Origin: Euborellia annulipes
Lineage: Eukaryota > Arthropoda > Insecta > Dermaptera > Anisolabididae
Direction: 5' to 3'
DNA: 64,000 nt
Assembly (NCBI GenBank): GCA_023213315.1
Contig: JAKCPI010005660.1
Coordinates: 186,001 to 250,000, forward strand
Part shown: piece by piece, positions 51,001-58,985 of the stretch
Layout: each line of letters begins with the position of its first letter
Numbering within the stretch: the first letter of the stretch is position 1
Program-made: the position numbers and the translations under genes
Notes under the pieces: generated by a model
Told to the model about the DNA's origin: nothing
The model's input: the letters and a program-made list of their open reading frames with translations, nothing else
Databases searched by the model: none

Positions 51001-54000
51001 ATCATTAAGTGATGAGGACACTCAACAAGAGGCAACTCGAACCGCTACTCCGATGGCTAGACTTTCTGCTTTTTTCAGGTTAGCCATATATATATATCTG
51101 TTACCGGTAGTGTTCGAAATGTAACTAGTTAATGTCAACATTATCTAAAGCTTCCAGTTAGATTCCGAAATAAAAATATAATTCTTTACTTTAATAAGGT
51201 GTTGTTAACATTAATTGGTAATCGAAATCTCAAGTTTCAACACAACTCGGGTTCGAGTTCAGCTTGGCGCAAATAATTTAACATCAATCACGAATGTGTT
51301 TATTAAAGCTTTTGTGGTTTGTATTATTATTATTATTACGGGAGTTTTTAATTATAGACCACATTTTATATTATTTATAAAAAATATAAATACTGTTCTT
51401 TTCGACAGCTTATTCTGCAGTCGTTTCCAAGTACTATACACTTGCTCCGACTCAAATGAACTAAACTCTAAGTGACCGTTACGGACATTTTCATGAAGTT
51501 AGACACAATAATCAAAGCAAGTATTTACATAAAAAGCATTATGTTACAATAAGTTTTTGAAATTTGATATTTCAACAAGATGGTACAAAATATTATTAAA
51601 TTATTCCAATAATATAATACAATAATCAAACCTTAATATCTAATAAAATTTTTTCTCATTTAATACAAAATGTTATTAATAATAAGATAATAAGTTTTTA
51701 TATTTTGGAATAATTTAATAATAATATTTTGTACCATCTATGTTAAAAAATCAAATTTAAAAAACTTATTGTAACATCATGCTTTTTATGTAAACACTTT
51801 CTTTAATGATTGTGTCTTACTTCATGGAAATGAATGTAGAAGGCGCTGAAGTTTAGGTCTAACTTCATAGGAATGACTGAAGATGGCGCTGATATCGTTG
51901 AATATAAAATGTACGTAACGGTCCCTGAGAGGTTAGTTCACTTGGGTCGGAGCAAGTGTACAATACTTCAAAACGACTGCAGAATAAACAGTCAAAACGT
52001 ACAGTATTTATAGTTTTTACAAATAACTAATACAAAATGTGGTCTATAATTAAAAACTCACATCCATCCATAAATTCAACATTGCCGAAGTCTCCTCTTA
52101 GGGAAGGAAAGTGGAATACAATCCCACCTTACAGACACAAAGGGCCCAATTTGAGGTGGCCTAAGTGCCTTAATTGGGCAAGACTCCGAAGGTGGCTGGG
52201 AAGGAACAGTCCGTCATGAAATTCATCCATCCATTCTTAAAAAGCATCCACTAATATTGACATTAACTAGTTAAAATAAAGAAAAACATTTTCCATGCTT
52301 AACTTAATGGTAATGTTAATTAGTCGAACTCTAACGGTAACATATCAACTTTAAAATGCTTGCTTAAACCGCCAAATTTATTTTTTTTAATTACCTTTGA
52401 AATATAAATTGATAACAAATATTAACAAAAGAATTTAATTGCAAAAATGCTTAGAGCATATGTACAAATTTTTTCAAGAAACCTTGATTTCTTTAAAAGA
52501 AATAAAGGATTATCACTCTAACTATTAAACAAATATCAAGGAAAACACTTGAAAAAGTTTTTATATAAAAAAAAAACACTAACATAGCATATTTAATAGT
52601 TGTATTTATTATATTTCAATTAGTTAATATGGTTTTATAAATTTTTCATACAGGTTCACAAGCAGCCAGTTTTAGGGAAGGGGGTACAAAAATCAACCGA
52701 GACTTTGAGGGAAAGGACACTAACTAATATAACCAATTTAGACAAAGTTGGAAAGTACTATCGGGGATAATAATCTTGTATTGTTCTGGAAAAACATTAT
52801 TAAAACAAATTTAATTATTTTCCTTTGATTAAGAAAAAAAAAATTATTTTACAAGACAGGCAAATAACTGCCTCAAAATATAATGAATTATTGTTTTTTA
52901 ATTCAAACGATCAATTTTATATTTAGTATTATGAGATAATGGAAGGCAACCAGAAGAAATAATGACGAATAATCTAAGAAAAATATTTATTTAGATAAAA
53001 TTTTTGTCGTTTTTCTTTGTCATTTTTTATATATATATATATAATCTTGACATTTTTCACAGACTTTTAAAAAATTACATCGAAACGTTTTATCTAAATA
53101 ATTATTTTTTAAATTTTTTTCTCGATATTTCTTTTGGCTTCCATCCATCATCTCATACTATTGGATATTTATTATCTCCTATAATTTTATTAATTATAAG
53201 AATATCTAAATATTTATATTATAATTTAGTTATTTTTCCATCATTTTATTTAATTAAATAATTGATAAAATATGCAGGAAATAAAAAAAAAGTATTACCG
53301 CTTAAGTTTGACGTTTGGTTTGATAATATGGACCGTAAAATTATGTTAATTAATAAATAATAAAAAAAACGGTCCTGGATATATTTGGAAAAATAAGGCA
53401 GGAAAATAAATTGTTTCGTGTTATCTATCTTCAAATGTGGTATAATTTCATTACCTTCCCCTTCAATCGGTTAAAAGATGAAATAAAAAAAAATAAGGCT
53501 TCTTTTACTTTAGTAGTCTTTCAACTCTAAATCCAAACAAGCAAGAGAAAAAAAATTATAATATTAATCCAATAATATAGAAGATAATTGGATACATTGA
53601 ATATTCAACAAGAAGTGAGAGACATAATAAAAAAGCTAAATATTAAAAATACTTAACCTGATTAGTTAAGTATAAAAAAATCTGAAGCTGAAGAGGAACA
53701 GGCAGGCAAGCACTCGGTTGTAAGGGACGAAGAAAAAAAAAGAGGATTTTGCCCTACTAACGGAGGACGGACATCCCTGAGTGCGCAACAGAAGCTATGA
53801 AGAAACATCAAAATAAATGAAATTTTCTTAACAAAAAAACAAACATGTGGGCTCGTGGGAACGAAGTTCCTCACGCCTTTTCTCCAACTACGAATATGAA
53901 TATTATTTAAAAAAGAAAATAATTATTTATTCAGCTTTGAAATGTTTAAAACAATGAAATGATTGTCTTCTGCTGAAATATAAATTCCATTGATTTATTT

Positions 54001-54818
54001 ATTTAATTACAGAAACTAGTTTCGAGAACATTTGTCCTCTTCATCAGTATGATATAATATACAATATTATATCAGACTGATTAAGAGGACAAATGTTCTC
54101 GAAACTAGTTTCTGTAATTAAATAAATAAATCAATGGAATTTATATTTCAGGAGAAACATTTCAAATTAAGAAAATCCTGCTAATCTCGGCAAATATAAC
54201 CTTTCAAATATTTATTCAGCCTTCCTCCGCGTGGCCTCACCAAAGCTTCGGCTTCAGCCTTCCTCCGCCGGCGTAACTCATTTTTGTTACCCATGGAGGT
54301 GTTACGTGACGATTTCTGCCAATTCACCTTACTGTAAGCAAAGAACTTAGTTTCAAAAAAATCTCCAATTGAAATTATAGCTTACCATTAAATTATTATA
54401 TTATATTAAAAAATAAAGTAAGAGAAAGGAGGATAAAAACCATCAGGGCAGGGATTAAGGGCCGGGCCCTCTACCCCGCTGAAGCGCACATAAATTTTGG
54501 GGGGTGGAAGAGGTCAGTATTAATACACAGCACAGGGGCAAAGCAAGACTTTAGTGGAGATTATAACGGAAATACATGTTATTAGATAGAGCTTTGTTTG
54601 AATCCATCAACTAATTTCAAACAAATCACTATCTAGTAAGTCTTAGTTTAAAAAGCCCTTTATGTAGTGGATTGGAGCTCTAGTTGGCGTCTATTGAGAT
54701 TTAATTCCAATCATTCTTGCATAAGGATATATTAGTGAAATTTTCATTTCATTAGGCGAGCGCGAGCTTCATCTATAAATTTTAATTCTTCTTAAATAAT
54801 TTCAATTAATAAATAATA

Positions 54819-54864
<46 letters not shown>

Positions 54865-57490
54865 AGCTATTATATAAATCACGTTTGTAAGCCGTGAAGT
54901 AAATTCATACAATTATTAATTCAAATTGCTGACGCTTCACGGCTTACAAACGTGATGTATATAATATCTTAAATATTATATATATATATATAATTTCTTA
55001 TTTATTAATTCCATAAATGAGAGTTATTCTCAATTAGTCCATCTAGATTTCGCCTGGTTGACGGAGAAGTTGGATTTGAACATAAAAAAAATCTGAATTT
55101 TTTAAGTGGCCCACTTCAATTTGGGAGCAGTTTATATTTTGAAATGATATATGCAAGCATAGATGAGATATTCAAGAAGAACTATAATAAAATAAAATCC
55201 CTTAGAAAAAGTTTGGGAAATGATATCGGAAATAAATCGAGCAAAATGTGAAATTTGACAACGAAGATTCTATGGAATAGGGAGAAAAAGAGGCTTCAGA
55301 CAATTGAGGAAAAAATTATATTTATTTTACTGAAAAATAAATTTCTCAAGATTTGTAAATAGAACTGTGAGAGTTAAACCATTGATTGAAGATTGGAACT
55401 TAAAATTAAATATACAAATTAAACACTAAGTTATTTGTTTCAAAGGTTTTATTAATTAAAAAATTAACGCTTGATACGTATTTCGACAATTCCTTGTCAT
55501 CATCAGAAGTGATTACATTCTAATACAAAATATGTATTAGTGAGTATATATGTATTAGAATGTAATCACTTCTGATGATGACAAGGAATTGTCGAAATAC
55601 GTATCAAGTGTTAATTTTTTAATTAATAAAAACCTTTGAAACAAATAACCTAGCGTTTAATTTGTATATTTAATTTTAATTTACAAAATGTTTCAACGAG
55701 AACCAACGTTAAATCTTATTAAAAAGAAGATTGGAACATTCCTACTTAATCCTATATTATATATAAATAAATATATATATATCAAGAAAATCCCACTAAA
55801 TGATTCTCACTTGATCCATTAATAAAAATACAGAAAATTTATAGGGATATTTTAAAGAATTTTTTTTTTTTTGTTTTACTAGACAAAAAGCAAATTCAAA
55901 ATAGTTTTTTTTTTTTTTAATATATATGTAAATACATTTTATAGTCCGTTGAAGAGGGAAGGTAAAAATGAATAATTAATTTATATTTATTTATTATTGA
56001 ATATATTTATATTAAACAACATAAAATATTTAACATTATAAAATTTCAATTATTTATTCTATTTTCTTCTAAATATAGAGTGGCTAATATTTTTACAATT
56101 TAAAAAACCGTAAAAAAACTATAAAGATATGTAAGCGAGGTGAATAGCTGAATCAATAGATGAATTAAAAGGCCAAGCAACTATTATTATTTCTTTATTG
56201 GTATCAAACCCACAGCGACGTTTCGGTCGACTATGCAACCATCTTCATGGTCCAGGCAATATAATCCCTAGCCATGAAGGTTGTCGCATAGTCGACCGAA
56301 ACGTCGCTGTGGGTTTGAATGCAATAAAGAAATAATAATAGCTGCTTGGCCTTTTAATTCATCCTTCTAACTATAAAGATGGATGAACAGTAGAGTCTTG
56401 CTAATCCGGCCTAAACGGGACCGGATTCTGAAAATGCTGGATTACATATTATATATATACATGGTGTAATGAAATAAAAAAAAAAAATAAATAAATTGTA
56501 ATGAATGACGTAGGCGATTTAGACCTTAAAAAAGGTTTTATTTAACATTAATGAACGTATATTGACAAATATAAATATAAACAAGTGCGTTATTATTTTG
56601 TCAACTGAATGTTAATAATTATTCAGGACACATATAAAATATATATATAGAAATAATAATATGCAAAATTTATTTTTAAAAATTTGAAATGACATCAAGT
56701 TTTCTTAAATTACTTCTTTTTTTTGCTCCAATAGAAGTGGCTTTTCAACACGCTGGTATGCCGGAGTATCGAAGGCCGGATTAGCAAGACTCTACTGTAC
56801 ATGGAGACCCTACGCTTTGGGATGATTTAGTTTTTTCCGCAAGTGTGTCTGTCTGTCATTCAGTCTGTTTTTAATAATTTTCATGAATTTTTTTTTAATA
56901 TGTAGAGAATTTGTTTTACGCTATCATTAGAAATTGGGAAACCCCCGCTTCTCAATCCTTTTAAAATAAAACTGAATATCTCCGGGACCTATGAACGAAT
57001 CTCCTTTTCTTGTTTAATCAGGCATTGTTTGACGGTTTCTTTTGTTACTTTTGAATAAAAGCTTATTTTATATAAGCAGTGATGTTTCTTTTTTATGAAT
57101 TCTTTAAATTGTAAATTTTTAGACACTCTATGAAATCATTTATAATTCGTAAAAAAGAGCGATAATAAAGTTGTTTAATATTAAATAATAATCTGGTATC
57201 TTATAACAAGAATAAATGAGAGAATAATGTGAGAATCTCTCATTTATATATATACAATTTAGTTGTTTTTTTCTTATAAAAAACAAAAATACGCCCTCGA
57301 AGTCTAAAATGAATTGGTTGAAAATCTAATTTAATTTTTTTTGGAATATAGTGGATCAAATGAATCACCTAATTCCCGTGCTTCAAACTCATCGTCAACG
57401 ACATTTTCACTTGCAAGTACTAGCAGAGGCAACAACACTTCGGGCAACCTTCGTCACTCCGATGAAGATATGGAGCATGAAATGCTATAG
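33066..57490 (+). CDS. RNF126: RNF126/RNF115-type RING E3 ubiquitin ligase
   Basis: Cytosolic ubiquitin ligase of the RNF126/RNF115 group, which ubiquitinates mislocalised membrane proteins with BAG6 and acts in receptor trafficking. Eight exons join in phase: 33066-33146, 33218-33307, 41389-41552, 47221-47325, 47768-47928, 50783-50898, 50975-51078, 57352-57490, giving 319 residues (RNF126 311, RNF115 304). The N-terminal zinc ribbon uses Cys15/18/31/34 (FCHKC, QCPRC). The conserved [18 protein letters not shown] block precedes the RING-H2: Cys206, Cys209, Cys224, His226, His229, Cys232, Cys243, Cys246. The Ser/Thr-rich tail fits the family. Whether it is orthologous to RNF126, RNF115 or their common ancestor cannot be settled here. 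Introns total over 23 kb and hold most of the transposons in this half of the window. Confidence 0.92.
33308..34851. other. RNF intron 2, left part
   Basis: AT-rich intron without a recognisable element. A 15-base segment 'acactttgaaactat' occurs at about 34613 and again at about 34817. Otherwise I see nothing. Confidence 0.5.
34859..35070. repeat. Near-perfect 103-bp-arm palindrome with hammerhead-like arms
   Basis: The left arm 34859-34961 and right arm 34968-35070 are reverse complements with only two mismatches and a 6-base spacer (agatgg). Such low divergence implies recent origin or gene conversion between arms. Each arm carries one hammerhead-like block (34927-34958 minus, 34971-35002 plus). 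The repeat lies in RNF intron 2 and contains no open frame of its own. Confidence 0.9.
34971..35002 (+). ncRNA. Hammerhead-like ribozyme motif
   Basis: CTGAGGA (fits CUGANGA), extra T, GATCCC-AACC-GGGATC (helix II, six perfect pairs with a tetraloop), GAAA, ACGT (self-complementary helix III), C at the cleavage position. Helix I is weak (GTT/AAC, three pairs). The mirror copy on the minus strand is 34958-34927. Core bases are otherwise consensus. The extra base before helix II is the main argument against activity. Confidence 0.45.
35471..36010 (-). pseudogene. Ty3/Gypsy integrase part
   Basis: Open frame of 179 residues. It begins inside the zinc-binding HHCC region, keeping the CxxC as NCSKCAM. 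The first His, in GHPGIVH, lies upstream beyond a stop. The D,D35E catalytic core follows: [14 protein letters not shown] and QIERF are all present. The C-terminal domain is missing and the frame ends in unrelated residues, so the element was cut here. Integration activity is not expected. Confidence 0.85.
36236..36874 (-). pseudogene. Ty3/Gypsy RNase H part
   Basis: 212 residues. The end of the reverse transcriptase connection ([11 protein letters not shown]) is followed by RNase H with the catalytic-type motifs [34 protein letters not shown] and QADALSRL. It ends at a stop at the AEMI position, and decayed sequence continues the same protein towards the integrase frame. Confidence 0.88.
36948..38435 (-). 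pseudogene. Ty3/Gypsy gag-like, partial protease and reverse transcriptase
   Basis: 495 residues in one frame. Residues 1-130 are a gag-like domain ([23 protein letters not shown]). At about residue 135 it jumps straight to [11 protein letters not shown], the part of an aspartic protease after its active-site triplet. So the nucleic-acid-binding knuckle and the catalytic Asp are deleted. Reverse transcriptase follows with [23 protein letters not shown] and YLDD ([10 protein letters not shown]). A one-base frameshift near 36957 separates it from the RNase H frame. Confidence 0.88.
38581..38595 (-). other. Retrotransposon primer-binding site
   Basis: On the minus strand TGGCGACGAGGATTG starts two bases after the LTR end. 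It begins with TGG, complementary to a tRNA CCA end, and similar sequences occur at this place in invertebrate Ty3/Gypsy elements. The priming tRNA was not identified. Confidence 0.65.
38598..39067 (-). repeat. 5' LTR of the Ty3/Gypsy element, 470 bp
   Basis: On the minus strand it begins TGTTACAAATTAGCC and ends GCGATATAACA, giving TGTTA...TAACA inverted termini typical of LTRs. It is placed directly before the primer-binding site. Without a second LTR the boundary rests on these termini alone. A TATA-like tract lies inside. Confidence 0.7.
39685..39772 (+). pseudogene. Tc1-like transposase fragment
   Basis: The plus strand reads [17 protein letters not shown], the well-known block around the second catalytic Asp of Tc1 transposases, followed by a stop. 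Neither flank continues the protein clearly. It is a short dead fragment in RNF intron 2. Confidence 0.65.
40115..41326. mobile_element. TIR element, GGGTGATTCTACGC ends, 1.2 kb
   Basis: The left end GGGTGATTCTACGCTATTTG and right end CAAATAGCGTAGAATCACCC are perfect inverted repeats, both abutting TA repeats. Its ends resemble those of the 527-bp element at 15455-15981. Internally there is a tRNA-like/SINE piece (B-box-like GGTTCGCATCC near 40874) with a hairpin. There is no transposase frame. It ends only about 60 bp before RNF exon 3 at 41389. Confidence 0.75.
42090..42505 (-). repeat. TIR/MITE family C, copy 2
   Basis: Reverse-complement relative of 12105-12480. Its own ends are clearer: 'attatctaaaaacagacg' and 'ctgtttttagagaatagac', with inverted arms of about 70 bp including 'aacaaatgggtgttaaaaag'. 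It lies in RNF intron 3. Confidence 0.7.
42706..42986. mobile_element. TIR element, 281 bp
   Basis: Left CCATCTATTGCAATAGTATT and right AATACTATTGCAATAGATGG are inverted copies, extending to 'cccggtagttaggcagccc' and its mirror (arms about 48 bp). Non-coding. Superfamily not assigned. Confidence 0.75.
43158..43550. mobile_element. PIF/Harbinger-like MITE, 393 bp
   Basis: Ends GGGGTCGTCCACATATTAC and GTAATATGTGGTCGACCCC (one mismatch), flanked by TTA on both sides (43155-43157 and 43551-43553), the 3-base duplication of PIF/Harbinger elements. It contains G runs and no transposase. Superfamily assignment rests on the TTA duplication only. Confidence 0.65.
44417..44471 (-). repeat. tRNA-like (SINE) fragment
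   Basis: The minus strand holds a perfect B-box GGTTCAAATCC (44433-44423), with an A-box-like stretch and anticodon-side sequence upstream. The acceptor and T stems do not pair well, so it is a SINE or pseudo-tRNA rather than a gene. The neighbouring 44270-44400 segment recurs inverted near 52085-52235 ('gggcccaatttgaggtggcc'). Confidence 0.5.
44720..44821. repeat. 102-nt hairpin
   Basis: Outer arms 44720-44745 and 44795-44821 pair with few mismatches ('ctgcgaccaaatagcgaaca'), and an inner hairpin CTGGGACT...AGTCCCAG spans 44757-44794. It could be a small fold-back transposon or a structured RNA. It is in RNF intron 3. Confidence 0.6.
44831..47220. other. RNF intron 3, right part
   Basis: Mostly AT-rich. 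45440-45610 is less AT-rich and has two TGCGCA cores ('gcctgcgcatgatc' near 45500 and 'cttgcgcatgtgc' near 45538), similar to NRF1 half-sites. A decayed family B piece lies near 45710-45960, with G and C runs near 46209 and 46379. No exon was found. Confidence 0.45.
47970..48178. repeat. Fold-back element
   Basis: 'aaaccaaatttattgagcc' near 48027 and 'gaggaaagcagcaagga' near 47981 are mirrored by 'aataaatttggttttgttta' and 'tccttcctggctgctttc' near 48110-48165. 'ccatcttcagttgtc' in the spacer side recalls the hammerhead-like family. It lies in RNF intron 5. Confidence 0.55.
48503..49290. mobile_element. hAT-like element, 788 bp
   Basis: CAGTGGTTCCCAACCTTTTG and CAGGTTGAGAACCACTG are hAT-type terminal repeats. 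The flanks share TAGAT on both sides, a likely remnant of the 8-base duplication. No transposase frame remains. It contains the 48785-48815 segment shared, inverted, with about 6660-6710. Confidence 0.75.
50100..50640. mobile_element. Inverted pair of mariner C-terminal remnants
   Basis: On the plus strand (about 50445-50600) [20 protein letters not shown] is the mariner block with the third catalytic Asp. On the minus strand (about 50230-50150) [13 protein letters not shown] and KEDYVEK correspond to the extreme C-terminus. The two ends carry mirrored 'tttttcaacatag' / 'ctttgttgaaaaataaa' termini. A hairpin 'ccttgtgtatcatactt' sits between. All frames are broken. It lies in RNF intron 5. Confidence 0.75.
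51280..52062. repeat. Family A fold-back, full-length form
   Basis: The left half (51290-51490) and right half (51785-52062) are inverted family A arms with matching 'attatagaccacatttt' ends. Between them is a second palindrome ('tggtacaaaatattattaaa' near 51579 and its mirror near 51715). This shows the likely complete structure: two arms head to head with a spacer. Hammerhead-like blocks are present but eroded on both sides. It lies in RNF intron 7. Confidence 0.7.
52063..53934. other. RNF intron 7, middle part
   Basis: Apart from 52085-52235, which is an inverted relative of 44270-44400, this is AT-rich DNA with a TA tract near 53029-53043. The open frames at 53004-53434 are low-complexity. 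Nothing else was recognised. Confidence 0.5.
53935..54168. repeat. Fold-back with hammerhead-like block
   Basis: Left arm about 53965-54049 and right arm about 54065-54150 are inverted copies ('ttacagaaactagtttcgag', 'aacatttgtcctctt'). The left (minus-strand) copy keeps the consensus core, while the right copy has it mutated (CTGATTA). It lies in RNF intron 7. Confidence 0.75.
54014..54047 (-). ncRNA. Hammerhead-like ribozyme motif
   Basis: Minus strand: CTGATGA (perfect core, 54047-54041), extra A, GAGGAC-AAAT-GTTCTC (helix II, six pairs with one G-T), GAAA, ACTAGT (self-complementary helix III), T at the cleavage position. No good helix I partner is visible next to it, so a strand-exchanged (dimer) form would be needed. 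Read by eye. Confidence 0.45.
54823..54857. repeat. TA microsatellite
   Basis: Long (TA)n tract immediately left of the 54878-54956 hairpin. A second shorter TA tract lies on its right, near 54976-54992, as if the hairpin inserted into a TA repeat. Confidence 0.8.
54878..54956. repeat. Perfect 22-bp-arm hairpin (MITE end pair or pre-miRNA-like)
   Basis: Arm 54878-54899 (ATCACGTTTGTAAGCCGTGA...) is perfectly complementary to 54935-54956, with a 35-base loop that can fold weakly. Perfect pairing and TA flanks on both sides fit a tiny TIR element better than a microRNA, whose stems usually have mismatches. Both remain open. Confidence 0.6.
55401..55674. repeat. Fold-back element with the best hammerhead-like block
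   Basis: Left arm 55401-55527 and right arm 55548-55674 are inverted copies with a few differences. They share 'tttaatttgtatatttaatt', 'aacaaataac' and 'gattacattctaataca'. Each arm carries one hammerhead-like block (55467-55510 minus, 55567-55610 plus). It lies in RNF intron 7. Confidence 0.8.
55567..55610 (+). ncRNA. Hammerhead-like ribozyme motif, best copy
   Basis: CACTT (helix I), CTGATGA (perfect core), extra T, GACAA-GGAA-TTGTC (helix II, five perfect pairs, tetraloop), GAAA, ATACGTAT (self-complementary helix III sharing the last A), C at the cleavage position, AAGTG (helix I partner, five perfect pairs). Every part is present in order. Loop-less helix III can only pair fully between two molecules, as proposed for minimal dimeric hammerheads. 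The single extra base after the core is unusual. The mirror-arm copy has AAGCG and a weaker helix I. Confidence 0.55.
56155..56368. repeat. Fold-back element with hammerhead-like arms
   Basis: Left arm 56155-56252 and right arm 56271-56368 are inverted ('aaaggccaagcaactatta', 'aacccacagcgacgtttcgg'). The minus-strand block at 56248-56217 reads ATGAAGA, T, GGTTG-CATAGT-CGACC, GAAA, ACGT, C. That is one substitution from the core consensus. It lies in RNF intron 7. Confidence 0.7.
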
Positions 57491-57633
57491 TCCACCACTG
57501 TAAATCGCCGATTAGTCCAGCAAGCAGTGGACTAATCCCATTATTTAGATTAACTTTTATTTTTATTTTTTTTGTTTGGATCATATTAGATTTATATAAA
57601 TAATTTTGTAGTTCCTTAATGCTTTCGAATCAT

Positions 57634-57639
57634 AATAAA
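57634..57639 (+). terminator. RNF126/115 poly(A) signal
   Basis: AATAAA 144 bases after the RNF stop codon, followed by a T-rich stretch. Likely 3'-end signal. Confidence 0.6.
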
Positions 57640-58532
57640 ATAAAAGTTGGTAACAAGAAATGTTGGAATATTTCAAATAAAATATTTTTCTGATAAACAT
57701 TTCTGAGAGTAATTTATTTAGGGGTACTTTTTCAAAATTTAAAAAAAAAAAAATTTATATAGTATTTTTATGATAAGACGAACTATTCTTTACTGTTATA
57801 TTATTTGAAAAATATAGGAACAAAAGTACCTAAATGAATTACCAATTATAATTACAGTTTCATAATTTTGCATGTTAATTAATACTTGATGATACTTGGA
57901 TGATTTTAAAGGAAAAAAGCTCTAGCAATAGCAAAAAAATCATCCAAAAACCTTCGAGTATTATCGATAAATATATTAAAACATTTAAATAATAGTATTA
58001 TTCAGATTTATAATAATTTATTTTTTTTTTGTGTTATTTAATAATTTACATTTTCTAGATGATCTTAATCCAGATAAAGACATTTTTTAAATTGTATTTA
58101 ATCTGATTTGATAGCTTAAGGGTTCAAAACATCAAAATTTAACTTACATGACCTGGTTGATTTGGCCCTTAAAATTTTCATACAATATCAATACTAGAAA
58201 AATTATATTTATATTTTCAAGAGAATGTTAATATTTTTATCAAAATTGACCACTTTAATAAAGTATTTTTAAGCGAATATGATTATTAAAAAATTTTTTT
58301 GTTGATGGGAAATTTGAATATTTTTACATTTATTATGTAATAAAAGACGCAGCTAGGTATTTTTTCTTCACGCTGACATTTAAAGAGAGTAGAGGTCATC
58401 CTCAGAACTACTTGTGGCAGAATATCTTGCATTTAATATAGAATATAAAATTAATAAATGAAATTATAAAAATATATGTATATTAAAATAATTTAATTAA
58501 TTAAAACGTACAAAAATAGTTTGTAATAAGGT

Positions 58533-58560
58533 CTAATGATGATGTTTTAACATCGAAATT
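58533..58560 (+). ncRNA. Hammerhead-like motif, degenerate
   Basis: CTAATGA (one change from CTGATGA), extra T, GATGT-TTTA-ACATC (five perfect pairs), GAAA then TTTAC. Helix III is not self-complementary and helix I is absent. It is included because it repeats the same order and the same extra base. A 'gatcgaaacgtcag' end lies nearby at about 58652. Confidence 0.3.
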
Positions 58561-58719
58561 TACATAAACCAAATAAAACTCCTTTTTATTCTATATTTAA
58601 TATAAGATATCCTGCAACAAGTATTATGACTAGTCTCTATGCTCTACCCGGATCGAAACGTCAGCGTGAGGCTGGTAATAAAAGAAAAGAAAAATATTTA
58701 TTTAATTAAATTATCAATA

Positions 58720-58985
58720 GAATAAATAAATAACACAAGGTTAAGTTTAAAAAGAATTTTATTTTAGCTTATTACGTCATCTTCAGAGCTATGACACAAA
58801 CTGACTAATAAATATATTAGATTGTTTTATTAAATTGTTAAAAATGTAATAGTTAGTTTGTGTCATAGCTCTGAAGATGACGTGTTAACGTCAATTAGCG
58901 TTAATCCCCATAAGCTAAAAATATAAACCTTTTGAAACTTAACCTTGTGTTATTTATTTATCTATAATTAGATGATAATTAAATT
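58720..58985. repeat. Fold-back element family H, copy 2
   Basis: The arms share 'acacaaggttaagttt', 'cgtcatcttcagagctat' and 'gacacaaactgac' in inverted order, with a spacer near 58800-58845. The outer part matches 16962-17122. CTGAAGATGACGTGTTAACG at 58871-58890 is again core, extra T and a hairpin, but GAAA is lost. Confidence 0.7.
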
